A stretch of DNA of 64,000 nt from assembly GCA_017434825.1 (NCBI GenBank), contig JAFSGC010000008.1, forward strand, positions 1 through 64,000. Direction: 5' to 3'. Positions 1 through 8,360 of this stretch are shown here, piece after piece. Every line of letters begins with the position of its first letter. The first letter of the stretch is position 1. Source of the stretch: Bacilli bacterium. Lineage in GTDB: Bacteria; Bacillota_I; Bacilli_A; RF39; UBA660. The position numbers and the translations under genes are program-made. The notes under the pieces were generated by a model. The model made no database searches and was not told the DNA's origin. It saw nothing but the letters and a program-made list of their open reading frames with translations.

Positions 1-99
1 ATGATAAGAATGTAATAAAGATATGTTTCTTTTCATATTCAATATCCCTATAATTATTATAATTAAACCTATTATTATTTGTATTATAAATTCTCCCAT
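1..99 (-). CDS. N-terminal part of a small membrane protein, DUF3784-like (cut by window edge)
   Basis: Thirty-three codons are visible before the left edge. The ATG follows a strong AAAGGAG ribosome site at good spacing. The visible part is one hydrophobic helix (a run of Ile/Leu) followed by the motif NISLLHSYH. From memory this motif resembles DUF3784-type membrane proteins of Firmicutes, which carry a helix followed by 'GNIS..HSYH'. Function unknown. It sits downstream of two other tiny membrane-protein genes on the same strand and is probably co-transcribed with them. The family guess rests on one short motif. Confidence 0.6.
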   Translation of the reverse strand, partial: MGEFIIQIIIGLIIIIIGILNMKRNISLLHSYH

Positions 100-130
100 A
101 ATATATCTCCTTTAAAAATTGTAATTTGTT

Positions 131-430
131 TTATTTTTTTATCTTCCTTTTTATTAAATAACTAATGTAGCTTAAAATACAATAAATAATTATATAACCA
201 ATACAAGTTCCCATATGAAACCATAAATTAATTGGTATTAAAAAGGTTATTGATAATGCTATTAGACATATTAACAATTCTTTTTTATCACTACTTATTA
301 ATCCTAATAATATATACATAATTGGAAATGCTACAAACAAACCATTTAAAATATCTTTACCATCTCTCCACAGATATATTAATGAAAACATTATTATACA
401 GGGAATAATAATCTTTATAATTTTTTTCAT
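131..430 (-). CDS. Small four-helix membrane protein, unknown function
   Basis: A 99-residue, almost entirely hydrophobic protein with about four predicted membrane helices and a basic C-terminus (KRKIKK), so the C-terminus is probably cytoplasmic. The ATG is preceded by AAGGAGC at normal spacing. It lies between a 51-residue membrane peptide upstream and a DUF3784-like gene downstream, both on the same strand. No catalytic motif is visible and I do not recognise the family. An accessory role for the ABC exporter encoded just upstream is only a guess from position. Confidence 0.6.
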   Translation of the reverse strand: MKKIIKIIIPCIIMFSLIYLWRDGKDILNGLFVAFPIMYILLGLISSDKKELLICLIALSITFLIPINLWFHMGTCIGYIIIYCILSYISYLIKRKIKK

Positions 431-455
431 TTAATTTTAGCTCCTTAACAAATTA

Positions 456-611
456 CTATTTATTTAAATTAAAAATTGAATAAACCATTAATGCTACGCC
501 AAGACCAAATAATACACATCCATATACTTCTGTCAATTGATTTGCAAAAAATCCTATTGTTCCACTTCCTAAAGCACATAATATTGAATATAATAATTTT
601 TTCTTTTTCAT
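456..611 (-). CDS. 51-residue membrane peptide
   Basis: This short gene has a near-consensus AGGAGG ribosome site seven bases before its ATG. The protein starts MKKKKLLYSI, has one or two hydrophobic segments separated by a short loop with NQLTEVYG, and ends FNLNK. It could be two short helices or a signal-like helix plus a hydrophobic tail. No family is recognised. The strong ribosome site and the small gap to the next gene support a real gene in the same transcription unit. Confidence 0.55.
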   Translation of the reverse strand: MKKKKLLYSILCALGSGTIGFFANQLTEVYGCVLFGLGVALMVYSIFNLNK

Positions 612-670
612 ATTTTCCTCCTAACAAACAAATTACTATTTATCTGTCAGTTATATTATACCATAAGAAA

Positions 671-694
671 AGCAAATCTTTTTATAGATCTGCT
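671..694 (-). terminator. Rho-independent terminator of the ABC exporter gene
   Basis: Read on the minus strand, AGCAGATCT pairs with AGATTTGCT across a short A-rich loop and is followed by TTTTCTT. The same 24-nt hairpin occurs at 4222-4245. Confidence 0.65.
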
Positions 695-707
695 CAATAA
701 TTAATTG

Positions 708-3380
708 TTATTTATTATTTATAACATCAATTGGTTTTGTTCTTGTAATTTTAAATATTGGTATTACAAATGATATAGTAGTTAAAATAATTAAAACTAT
801 AAATAGAAGAATCAAAATATCTGGTTTAAATATTATAGGCGAAACATTAACAAATAAATTAGATGAAATTAATTTATTAGCTACAACTACAGATAAATAG
901 CATCCTATTGATGACAATATCATTGCAAAAAAACCCATCAAGAAACTTTCCAAATAAAATATTTTATAAATATCGCTTGTTTTAGCTCCTAACGCTCTTA
1001 AAATACCTATACTTTTCTTATTGCTATTAACACTAGTCAATGTAAAAAACATAAATAGTATTATTGAAAAAACTAATGAAAAAATAGCAGAGTAAGTAGC
1101 AATTGTTGAGACTTTATCAACAACTTTTTTTACTGTATCCATTGTTGATGAATAAACTGTTCTAGAAATATATTTTGAACCTTGACTAGGAAATTCTTTG
1201 AATATCTTTTCCAATTGATTTAGTTCATGTTCTTCAAAATAAATAGAAATTGTTTCTGAATTTTCTCTCATATAATTATTAAATACTGAGTCCTTTGAAT
1301 AATAATTGTGAACTTCTTCTTCTGAATATCCAATTATTGTAAAATCATTGTATCTTTTTGTCTTTTGATCTTGAATTCTTAAAAATAAGTCATTTACCTC
1401 TACGGAAATTGTCTTTCCAATAATTTGCTTATCATTTATATATTTATAAGTAAAATCTTTTTTTAATTTATCAAAATCTATTTCTTTTATTTCTGGTGGA
1501 TATTCATAAATATAATCTGGATTTGTTTCTAATTCTTTTTCTATTTGTTTTATTTTTTCTTCTCTTACTTTTACTTGATATTCATAATCACTTCTTTTTT
1601 GTTGTAATAATTCCAAAAGTTGTTTAGAATATTCTCCATCAAATAATTCATCTAACATATTTACACCTAATATGACTTCATTTGATTGTAAATCTTCAAT
1701 TTCAACAACTTTAGTTCCATTATACACTTTTATTTTCTTATTAATAGTTGCTGTATTTGTCATTGGATAAAATTGTTTTTCTCCAAATATATAAGATAAT
1801 TTATAAAAATCTATTGGCATAACATTATTCGGCTTTAATGTAATATTGTCAAAAAAATCATTAGTTACAATTACTTCAGACATTTTAGAACCATATTTTA
1901 CTATAAATTCTTTATATAAGTCAGTTGGTTCTATTATCATATCATCACTTAAAGTTGTTTTTAAAGATTCATATTTATCCATATTTTCATCAATGATACC
2001 TGAAATAATCAAGTAGCTTGTACCATAAACTATTTTTTTATTATCATTAATTATGTCCTCATATGTTGTTGGATAATAATTACTTTCAATTAATTTTCCG
2101 TTTTTATCAGTTTCCCAAACTAACAAACCATTTTTTAGAATAAAATCTGCTAATACTTTATTTATAATGACTTCATTATTATTATTTGGTATTCTACCTA
2201 TTAATTTGAGAGAACTTAATCTTTCTAAATCATAATCTAAAAACAAAGTATAAGATGGGTATAATTCATAATAGGCATAATTTTTAGTGTCAGTATTATT
2301 AGGATTAGACTCTGATGCAAATCTCATTTCTAAATAGGAATTATCTTCTACAGCTTTACTAACTTTAATTACATTTTTATTTAATTTATCTTTTACTTCT
2401 GTAACTTCATCACTAGTAAAAGTTATAACTGGTGAAGCAGTAGTAAAGTTTTTTCCTTTTATTTTTTTATTAATTTCAACTTGATATTCTTGTTGTTGAA
2501 TTAGCGTTTCAGCGTGAGTTCTATCTATGTCAAATTTTGTCAACTGAGAAAAAAATCCAAACATTGTAAATGATATAGTTAGTAATAAAGTTATAATAAC
2601 AAGTTTTAATTTCTTTTTCTTCAAATTTGAAACTGATAATGAAATTGATTTTAACAAAGATAATCTTGATTTTACTAACGAAAAACTTTGTAAATTAAAA
2701 TCTTGTTCATCCTTGCTAGTATCGTTTACAATTTGTCCATCTTTTATTTCTATAATTCTATCTGCATACTTATTTGCAAATTCAATATCATGTGTTACTA
2801 CAACAACTAATTTATTATTAGATATCTCTTTTAATAAATTAAATATTTGTTCACTATTTTCACTATCTAAATTTCCTGTAGGTTCATCTGCTAATATCAT
2901 ATTAGGGTTCTTTATAATAGCTCTACCAATGGCTACTCTTTGTTTTTGACCGCCTGATAATTCTTTGATTTTTCTTTTTCCTAAACCAGTTAAACCAATT
3001 TTGTTTAAAATTTCATCAATTTTATTTTGATTCTTTTTCTTTTTTTGCAAATCCAAAGCAATTTCTATATTCTTATTAACATTAAAATTTTCTAATAAAT
3101 TGTATTCTTGAAAAACAAAACCAACATATGTGTTTCTATAATAATCTATTTCTTTTTGTTTAAATTTGTGTGCTAGTTTCCCATCTACAATTATTTCCCC
3201 AGAAGTTGGTTTATCTAATAATCCTAATAAGTTTAGTAAAGTAGATTTACCACTTCCGCTAGTTCCCAAAATAAAAACCATACCCTTATTCGGCAATTTA
3301 AAAGTTATATCTTTAAGTGCTAGGACTTTATTTTTATTACTAATTTTATAAGTCCTAGATACATTTTTAAACTCTATCAT
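708..3380 (-). CDS. ABC exporter with ATPase fused to an FtsX/MacB-type permease
   Basis: An 890-residue protein. The N-terminal ATPase has Walker A GTSGSGKST (about residues 39-47), the Q-loop near FVFQEYNLL, signature LSGGQ (141-145), Walker B ILADEP and an H-loop histidine near 197. A first membrane helix near residues 255-280 is followed by a large extracytoplasmic domain (roughly 280-760, with a Lys/Glu-rich stretch) and three C-terminal helices with the FtsX-family pattern. MacB-type proteins are mechanotransmission exporters of peptides or lipoproteins, or antimicrobial-resistance pumps. The periplasmic-like domain is much larger than in MacB. No partner MacA/HlyD gene is visible; the anchored protein upstream (3499-4149) is a possible companion by position only. 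The start follows GAAGGGG at slightly long spacing. Confidence 0.85.
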   Translation of the reverse strand: MIEFKNVSRTYKISNKNKVLALKDITFKLPNKGMVFILGTSGSGKSTLLNLLGLLDKPTSGEIIVDGKLAHKFKQKEIDYYRNTYVGFVFQEYNLLENFNVNKNIEIALDLQKKKKNQNKIDEILNKIGLTGLGKRKIKELSGGQKQRVAIGRAIIKNPNMILADEPTGNLDSENSEQIFNLLKEISNNKLVVVVTHDIEFANKYADRIIEIKDGQIVNDTSKDEQDFNLQSFSLVKSRLSLLKSISLSVSNLKKKKLKLVIITLLLTISFTMFGFFSQLTKFDIDRTHAETLIQQQEYQVEINKKIKGKNFTTASPVITFTSDEVTEVKDKLNKNVIKVSKAVEDNSYLEMRFASESNPNNTDTKNYAYYELYPSYTLFLDYDLERLSSLKLIGRIPNNNNEVIINKVLADFILKNGLLVWETDKNGKLIESNYYPTTYEDIINDNKKIVYGTSYLIISGIIDENMDKYESLKTTLSDDMIIEPTDLYKEFIVKYGSKMSEVIVTNDFFDNITLKPNNVMPIDFYKLSYIFGEKQFYPMTNTATINKKIKVYNGTKVVEIEDLQSNEVILGVNMLDELFDGEYSKQLLELLQQKRSDYEYQVKVREEKIKQIEKELETNPDYIYEYPPEIKEIDFDKLKKDFTYKYINDKQIIGKTISVEVNDLFLRIQDQKTKRYNDFTIIGYSEEEVHNYYSKDSVFNNYMRENSETISIYFEEHELNQLEKIFKEFPSQGSKYISRTVYSSTMDTVKKVVDKVSTIATYSAIFSLVFSIILFMFFTLTSVNSNKKSIGILRALGAKTSDIYKIFYLESFLMGFFAMILSSIGCYLSVVVANKLISSNLFVNVSPIIFKPDILILLFIVLIILTTISFVIPIFKITRTKPIDVINNK

Positions 3381-3412
3381 AGAAATACATACCCCTTCCG
3401 TCCTTATTATAT

Positions 3413-3441
3413 ATTATATCACAAGTCATCTTTAATCACAA
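3413..3441 (-). promoter_or_regulatory. Predicted promoter of the ABC exporter gene
   Basis: On the minus strand TTGTGA, a 17-bp spacer and TATAAT lie 33-61 bp upstream of the start codon. Confidence 0.6.
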
Positions 3442-3498
3442 TAAAAGCAAGCAAAACATAAATCTTGACACCACCCGAATATATTTTATTATAAAATT

Positions 3499-4149
3499 TT
3501 AATAATTTTCAAAATTGAAATACATTTTTGTTTCAACCAATCCATGTTTAGCTGTTATTTCTACATGATATTGACCTTTTTTAGTTATAAATGGTGCTAT
3601 ATCTTCAACCATATTTCCTTGGTAAACAACTTCATGAGGATTCGTTATTCTTGTTATAGTTAATAACGAATATTTTTCATCATTGTTTTTTTTCATTTCC
3701 TGTTGATTATTTTTGCACTCTGTTTGAATATCTTGATAATAACAACTATAAGAATTAACATCTATTATGTATTCTTTAGAATCATCAGCATAATAACTTC
3801 CAACATCATTTTCATCAACAAGACTACTACCTAAATATACGCTGTTGAAATTAACTAAAAAAGGAATTATAGGTATTTTATGTGTTGATATATATGATAC
3901 AGCCACTTGTTTATTGTTTACAGTTACATTGTAATACCTAGCTTTTGATGGGGAAGCACCAAAAATGTTATATAATTCAATAGTTCCAAAAAATATTTTT
4001 ATTATTACAATTACCAGAACAATTATTATAACCATTATCAGTTGTTTCTTTTTTCTTTCCCTTTTTAATTCGTTAGTAGTTCTAGCATATTCAACAAAGG
4101 CTTCTTTCCTATGTTGTTCAATTGTTTTTTCTTCTTGAATTTTATTCAT
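3499..4149 (-). CDS. Single-pass membrane protein with extracytoplasmic domain, unknown
   Basis: The ATG (MNKIQEEK) follows AAAAGGTG at good spacing; an upstream in-frame GTG lacks a ribosome site. The 216-residue product has a charged cytoplasmic segment of about 37 residues with KRERKKK just before one membrane helix (about 37-57, rich in Ile/Val), then about 155 extracytoplasmic residues with a few cysteines (SCYYQDIQTEC) that could form a disulfide. I do not recognise the family. It precedes the ABC exporter gene by about 120 bp with a promoter between them, so any link is positional only. Confidence 0.6.
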   Translation of the reverse strand: MNKIQEEKTIEQHRKEAFVEYARTTNELKRERKKKQLIMVIIIVLVIVIIKIFFGTIELYNIFGASPSKARYYNVTVNNKQVAVSYISTHKIPIIPFLVNFNSVYLGSSLVDENDVGSYYADDSKEYIIDVNSYSCYYQDIQTECKNNQQEMKKNNDEKYSLLTITRITNPHEVVYQGNMVEDIAPFITKKGQYHVEITAKHGLVETKMYFNFENY

Positions 4150-4221
4150 AACTTTACACCTTTTTTTCACAAGATAAATAATTTCTTTTAAATTAATCTA
4201 GAATTATTATATCATAAAAAA

Positions 4222-4245
4222 AGCAAATCTTTTTATAGATCTGCT
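4222..4245 (-). terminator. Rho-independent terminator, copy of the hairpin at 671-694
   Basis: On the minus strand the hairpin is followed by seven T residues. It lies just downstream of the 75-residue gene at 4259-4486 and is identical over 24 nt to the terminator at 671-694. Confidence 0.7.
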
Positions 4246-4258
4246 GGCTATATCAAAA

Positions 4259-4486
4259 TTATAATAAAATTACCCTATCTATATTTTCTATAATACTTTC
4301 ATTATAGATAGTATAATAATTTAATACTTCATCTAAAGATGAATATACACTCTTCCTATTAGAATAAAGCAAAGGATATATTACCACTTTATCATCCACT
4401 TTTTGAATAATGTATTCTAAACTAAATAACTTAAATTTGATCTCATTATTCTTCTCGTATCTTTCTTTTAATTCATTAAGAACCAT
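4259..4486 (-). CDS. Small hypothetical protein
   Basis: A 75-residue, charged, probably soluble protein beginning MVLNELKERYEK. A longer form would start at an upstream GTG (adding MNCGGS), but both candidate ribosome sites are weak (GGTGGT). A hairpin terminator follows directly. I recognise no family. Small alpha/beta content and the position next to an XRE regulator gene suggest an accessory gene. Confidence 0.45.
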   Translation of the reverse strand: MVLNELKERYEKNNEIKFKLFSLEYIIQKVDDKVVIYPLLYSNRKSVYSSLDEVLNYYTIYNESIIENIDRVILL

Positions 4487-4523
4487 ACTACCACCACAAT
4501 TCACTTATATTTTACCATAAAAA

Positions 4524-4548
4524 AAGCAAATTCGTGTATTTTTTGCTT
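4524..4548 (-). terminator. Terminator overlapping the stop codon of the XRE gene
   Basis: On the minus strand AAGCAAA pairs with TTTGCTT around a 10-11-nt loop, followed by seven T residues. The first arm begins at the stop codon of the upstream gene. Confidence 0.6.
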
Positions 4549-4864
4549 AATCTTTCAAGAAATCATCTAATTTTTTATTTAATATATATGAAATTTTTAT
4601 TAAATTATCAAGTGTTATATATTTGCATTTATCATTTTCATTTTCTAATCTTTTATAATGAATTTTACTAATACCTAAATACGCCGAAATATTTTCTGTG
4701 CTGTATGGATTTTCACTACCCTCAACACCTTTATTTACAGATTTGTATTTATTATATAATTCTAATCTATACTTTTTAATATTTCTACAAATTTTATTTC
4801 TTATTTCATAACTATCTAATTTTTCTAAAAGTTCATATATCTGATAAATTTGTTTAGTTTCCAT
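4547..4864 (-). CDS. XRE-family helix-turn-helix regulator
   Basis: A 105-residue protein with a C-terminal Cro/CI-type domain (about residues 45-105). The pattern NISAYLGISKIHYKRLENE is the DNA-recognition helix pair, and ITLDNLIKISYILNKKLDDFL is the usual final helix pair. The N-terminal 40 residues are helical (QIYELLEKLDSYEIRNKI) and may mediate dimerisation. I chose the third in-frame start because AGGTGAT sits six bases before it; two upstream alternatives (GTG, ATG) add only three residues. It lies between two other small genes on the minus strand and probably regulates the local accessory block. Targets are unknown. Confidence 0.7.
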   Translation of the reverse strand: METKQIYQIYELLEKLDSYEIRNKICRNIKKYRLELYNKYKSVNKGVEGSENPYSTENISAYLGISKIHYKRLENENDKCKYITLDNLIKISYILNKKLDDFLKD

Positions 4865-4919
4865 CAGCATCACCTATATCTATTATCCCATTAAAAGGTG
4901 TATAATTTGGTATCATATC

Positions 4920-4948
4920 AGGACACAATAAAAATAATGTGCTATAAT
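4920..4948 (+). promoter_or_regulatory. Plus-strand promoter with flanking inverted repeat
   Basis: AGGACA, a 17-bp spacer and a perfect TATAAT point rightward into the antisense of the downstream HTH gene. The arms ATAATGTGC (4934-4942) and GCACATTAT (4967-4975) form a 9-bp inverted repeat bracketing the -10 and start point. Confidence 0.45.
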
Positions 4949-4980
4949 AGGAATATGAGTATTTTGGCACATTATAATTT

Positions 4981-5193
4981 TTACTTTTTACGAATAATAA
5001 CCTCAACATCGTGAGTTTTACATATTTTTAAGAAGGTTGCTAAACTTATATTAATTTTACCGTATTCGTAACCCTCAATTGTTTTTCGGCTACGGTGTAT
5101 AGAATTTGCAAAATCATTCTGTGTTAATTCAGTCCATTCACGAATGATCCTAATAATATCTTTTGGTTTATAATCATTAGCTTTTAATTGCAC
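4981..5193 (-). CDS. Small XRE-family helix-turn-helix regulator
   Basis: A 70-residue Cro/CI-like protein. The helix-turn-helix is LTQNDFANSIHRSRKTIEGY followed by EYGKINISLATFLKICKTHD, and the protein ends in a short strand EVIIRKK. The start is GTG, seven bases after a strong GGGAGGTG site. Its length is close to a bare XRE domain, so it may be a phage-like Cro or the antitoxin-type regulator of a small module. An inverted repeat just upstream (5211-5248) is a candidate autoregulatory site. A plus-strand promoter at 4920 would generate antisense RNA across it. Confidence 0.7.
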   Translation of the reverse strand: MQLKANDYKPKDIIRIIREWTELTQNDFANSIHRSRKTIEGYEYGKINISLATFLKICKTHDVEVIIRKK

Positions 5194-5210
5194 TCTTTTA
5201 CACCTCCCAC

Positions 5211-5248
5211 TCGTATAATTAATATTTCGACAATAATAATATATACGA
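5211..5248. promoter_or_regulatory. Inverted repeat upstream of the small XRE gene (candidate operator)
   Basis: TCGTATA (5211-5217) and TATACGA (5242-5248) are perfect inverted arms 24 bp apart, between the divergent gene starts at 5193 (minus) and 5349 (plus). A second short inverted repeat, TTCCTA/TAGGAA, lies near 5272-5290. Operator function is inferred. Confidence 0.35.
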
Positions 5249-5348
5249 AAAAGCCTTTTTATAGTTGATATTTCCTATTAGTAGTAGGAATTACAAAATT
5301 ATTTTCTCCAAAATACTCAAAAATATACTGAAGGAGGAAATATAAAAA

Positions 5349-6062
5349 ATGAATAAAACAAAAGGTTCTTATTTAGACAGTAATGGAAAGAAAGTTAAAA
5401 CTGATGATATTTTTAAAGATCCACGATTAATAAACATCATAAAAAATGGTGGCGAAATAGTTGTACCTGCCAACCGACCAGATATGATTAAATTTTTTAC
5501 AGATATGCAAAAGGTAAATCCAGATATTAAAGTTACAACAGCTGGTAATATTATGGCAAAATACTATAAAGATAAAATTGTTGAAGATATTAATTATAAA
5601 GCAACATTAAACGCTTTTAAAAAGAAAAGTGCTGATGAAGTTGACCGATTAGAAACATTCTTTTATGACATATTTAAAGATAAAAAAAATATGGTTAATG
5701 GACTACATATTTTTATAAATAAAATAGATAAAGAATATATGGAGTTTTACGATTTAATAATAGACATTATCGTAAAAAATGTTTTGGTAGAATTGTCATC
5801 GAATAAAAATGTGATAATATCTTATAAAAAGCGTAAGGACGATTTCTTCGATAACCTACCAACTGATGAAGAAATAGCAAAAGTATTGTGTGCTGAATTA
5901 TTATTGATGTATAAGGATGTAAAATTAAAAAATACTAATACATTAGATTATATAATTCAACAATTACCTAGAAATTATACTTATAGAAGAAGCAATATAG
6001 TAGTATTTGAATGTTTTAATTATCTGTTAAATTTAATTGAACAATCAAAGCATGGAGATTAA
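5349..6062 (+). CDS. Unknown protein, first gene of a three-gene cassette
   Basis: A 237-residue soluble, highly charged protein. The start follows GAAGGAGG at suitable spacing. The N-terminal third contains KTDDIFKDPRLINIIKNGGE and PANRPDMIKFFTDMQK, suggesting an alpha/beta domain. The C-terminal half is helical and shares a pattern with the next gene product: an LETFF/LETIF helix, a mid-region helix, and a closing YI..LP.NYT motif (here DYIIQQLPRNYT). I infer that the two are divergent paralogues, this one with an extra N-terminal domain of about 100 residues. No known family is recognised. It diverges from the minus-strand XRE gene, a layout typical of regulated accessory cassettes. Confidence 0.6.
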   Translation: MNKTKGSYLDSNGKKVKTDDIFKDPRLINIIKNGGEIVVPANRPDMIKFFTDMQKVNPDIKVTTAGNIMAKYYKDKIVEDINYKATLNAFKKKSADEVDRLETFFYDIFKDKKNMVNGLHIFINKIDKEYMEFYDLIIDIIVKNVLVELSSNKNVIISYKKRKDDFFDNLPTDEEIAKVLCAELLLMYKDVKLKNTNTLDYIIQQLPRNYTYRRSNIVVFECFNYLLNLIEQSKHGD

Positions 6063-6063
6063 T

Positions 6064-6606
6064 ATGTTAAGTAAAAAAGAAATGAAAAAAGTAATAAAAA
6101 ATGTAGGTAATAATTATATTGATGAAAATACTTTTATTACCCAGTCATTAAAATTATTAGAAACTATATTTGATGAAGTTGAAAATTTTAATGTAAAAAA
6201 AGAATATGGAGAGGTATATTTAAATTTTAGAAATAGTATTGACGAAAAATACATATGTATTTTTACAGATATATTGGATTATTCTATTAGACTATTATTA
6301 CATGAAACATATCTATTGCATAATTCGGTTATAGATATAAATATTGAATTTGATAAAATAAATAAAGCACCTGCATCCAATAGAAAACATTTTGAAACTG
6401 CTAAAGAAATCGCAGAATTAGTAATTAAAAAATATTATTTTTCTAATTGTGCTGATAAAAAAATAATAAATTATATTGATGAATATTTACCATCAAATTA
6501 TACAAAAAATAAAGACATTAATAAGGTTGTATGGTATTTTATTGTATGTGTAGTAACATTTAATAAACAAGTAGTATTAAGTGAAAGTGCTAAAGGTGAT
6601 GATTAA
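6064..6606 (+). CDS. Unknown protein, second gene of cassette, likely paralogue of the first
   Basis: A 180-residue helical protein. The ATG (MLSKKEMKK) is one base after the stop of the previous gene and follows GGAG in that gene's last codons, so translation is probably coupled. It shares the C-terminal pattern YIDEYLPSNYT with YIIQQLPRNYT of the upstream product and similar LET-initial helices. No enzymatic motif is visible. Tight packing with its neighbours suggests the proteins work in one complex or pathway. Confidence 0.6.
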   Translation: MLSKKEMKKVIKNVGNNYIDENTFITQSLKLLETIFDEVENFNVKKEYGEVYLNFRNSIDEKYICIFTDILDYSIRLLLHETYLLHNSVIDINIEFDKINKAPASNRKHFETAKEIAELVIKKYYFSNCADKKIINYIDEYLPSNYTKNKDINKVVWYFIVCVVTFNKQVVLSESAKGDD

Positions 6607-6607
6607 A

Positions 6608-7081
6608 ATGAATTTTGATTATGAAGTATCTTATAGAAAGGAAAGTGAAATAGACAAAGCATTTGATTACATAGATGAATTAGATGCTGAAATAAAAAAA
6701 TTAAGAGGTTCAAATTCTTTAAATTATAACAAACTATATTCTATATTCTCCTTTAAAAAAGTTTATAATGATTCCCCTGTTATCAAAACCCAAAGAATTA
6801 AATCACATAATTATATGAAAGATGGATATGAATTTCGTATTATTATGGATAAAGTATTTACTGAAAAATCCAAAGATAAAATTGCATATTATATATTTTA
6901 TGTAAATGTTAGATATAATTCTGAAAAAAGAATTAAACAACTTTATCAGGAATTTAACAAGTTAGACGATGTCAAAAAACATTATAAAAATATGGAGGGC
7001 GTATTTAAACTTTTAAAACGAAGAGATCTAATAGAAAGAATATTTGATTTTAAATTAAAAGAAATTGAAAAATTGAAGTAG
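6608..7081 (+). CDS. Unknown protein, third gene of cassette
   Basis: A 157-residue protein. The ATG (MNFDYEVSYRKE) lies one base past the previous stop and is preceded by AAAGGTGATG. The N-terminus is acidic and helical (DKAFDYIDELDAEIKKLRG, probably coiled coil), followed by a basic segment and a strand-rich stretch (EFRIIMDKVF, IAYYIFYVNVRY). Not recognised. A terminator follows within 45 bp, closing the cassette. Confidence 0.55.
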   Translation: MNFDYEVSYRKESEIDKAFDYIDELDAEIKKLRGSNSLNYNKLYSIFSFKKVYNDSPVIKTQRIKSHNYMKDGYEFRIIMDKVFTEKSKDKIAYYIFYVNVRYNSEKRIKQLYQEFNKLDDVKKHYKNMEGVFKLLKRRDLIERIFDFKLKEIEKLK

Positions 7082-7091
7082 TAATTATATT

Positions 7092-7123
7092 AATCAATCG
7101 CTAGTAAAGGATTGATTTTTTTA
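7092..7123 (+). terminator. Terminator of the three-gene cassette
   Basis: AATCAATC pairs with GATTGATT around a 10-nt loop and is followed by a run of T residues on the plus strand. Confidence 0.75.
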
Positions 7124-7133
7124 TTACATAAAA

Positions 7134-7156
7134 AAATTTCTCATACTGAGAAATTT
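7134..7156 (-). terminator. Terminator of the CAP protein gene
   Basis: AAATTTCTCA and TGAGAAATTT form a 10-bp stem with a 3-nt loop. Seven T residues follow on the minus strand. The hairpin touches the stop codon at 7156. Confidence 0.7.
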
Positions 7157-8304
7157 TAATAATTCATTCTAAAAACAGCAACTGCATACCATTGATTATT
7201 ATATTGATATATACTTACTGCTATTGCTGTATTTTGCTCTCTTAACATTGCGTTATTGTGAGAAAAACTTTCTTTCCATAATGTGAAGAAATCAGTACCA
7301 ATTCCTCCTCCACCTATATTTTCTCCGAACCCATAAGATGAACCTTCATGAGTAGGATTTGTTACAATTTCTTTTGCTCTCCTATCAGCTTCAGCTTGTG
7401 CTTCAGAAGTTATAGGCAACACAGTTTGACCATTATTTTTACGATATTCATTTATCTTATTTACTATTTCATTTGAAATATCTGTTCTATATGTAGCATT
7501 AACAATAGTTGAAGCATTATTAGATGATGAACTAGAACTATTGTTATTTGATTCATTATTTGAATTATTACTATTGTTACTATTATCAACTATTTCTATT
7601 TTAGGAGTTGTATTATTGTTAGAACTAGATTGATTTGTTTCTATTTTTTTCTTTTCTGATTCAATTCTTTTTTCACTTTTAAATATTGTACCATCTAAGC
7701 ATTTTGTTACTTCTGTATTTTTTAAATCATCATAAGAAATTACTTTAATTGTTGCATCTTTTGTAACTATATTATCATAAACATCTTTAGCTTTAATTAT
7801 CGCTTTATATTCACCAGTTTTTTCAATATCATAATCACTTTCAATGCTTATCGTTAAACTACTTAAATCAGATGCTTCATAATATTTTAACAAATCTACA
7901 TTTACAGCATTTTGTTCTATTATAATCTCATCCATAAAATCAATAAAATTAGGTGCTGTTGTATCTTTCACTTTAATATTAAAGTAATATTTAGTATCAT
8001 TATACTCAATATACATTTTATATTTTCCAACATCTAAAAACTTTGAATCTATTGTTTTAATTTCATTGTTTGAAGTATCAAGCATTGCATCATTTTCAAA
8101 TCTTATTTTTGAATTTGATATTTTTTCTTTATCCTTATCTTTTAAATAATATTCAACTTCAAAAGGAACTTTATCCCCAAGTTCAAAAATAAAATTAGAT
8201 TCCTTTAAAGTTATTTTATTTGTATGTTGTATAAATAAATATATACCAATAGATACTAATACTACTATTAATGAACTTATAATTAAAATATTTCTTTTTT
8301 TCAT
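7156..8304 (-). CDS. Membrane-anchored CAP-superfamily (SCP/PR-1) protein
   Basis: A 382-residue protein with an N-terminal membrane helix (about residues 5-24), two Ig-like extracytoplasmic segments (about 30-190; pattern DTTAPNF...TGEYKAIIKAKD), an Asn/Ser-rich linker (about 220-268) and a C-terminal CAP domain. The CAP domain is recognised from VNKINEYRKNNG, the His of THEGSSYGFGENIG, and the final WYAVAVFRMNY. Gram-positive CAP domains are extracellular and their function is poorly known. The ribosome site AAAGGAG is strong. It is the last gene of the minus-strand accessory operon and has its own terminator. Confidence 0.8.
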   Translation of the reverse strand: MKKRNILIISSLIVVLVSIGIYLFIQHTNKITLKESNFIFELGDKVPFEVEYYLKDKDKEKISNSKIRFENDAMLDTSNNEIKTIDSKFLDVGKYKMYIEYNDTKYYFNIKVKDTTAPNFIDFMDEIIIEQNAVNVDLLKYYEASDLSSLTISIESDYDIEKTGEYKAIIKAKDVYDNIVTKDATIKVISYDDLKNTEVTKCLDGTIFKSEKRIESEKKKIETNQSSSNNNTTPKIEIVDNSNNSNNSNNESNNNSSSSSSNNASTIVNATYRTDISNEIVNKINEYRKNNGQTVLPITSEAQAEADRRAKEIVTNPTHEGSSYGFGENIGGGGIGTDFFTLWKESFSHNNAMLREQNTAIAVSIYQYNNQWYAVAVFRMNY

Positions 8305-8360
8305 AGTTTATTCAACTCCTTTGTATGTAGCAGGATGTGGATATTTCCACATCAAATATA

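Noticed and set aside
476-700. 74-residue plus-strand reading frame
   Set aside because: It overlaps a minus-strand gene with a strong ribosome site and a terminator hairpin; no ribosome site of its own.
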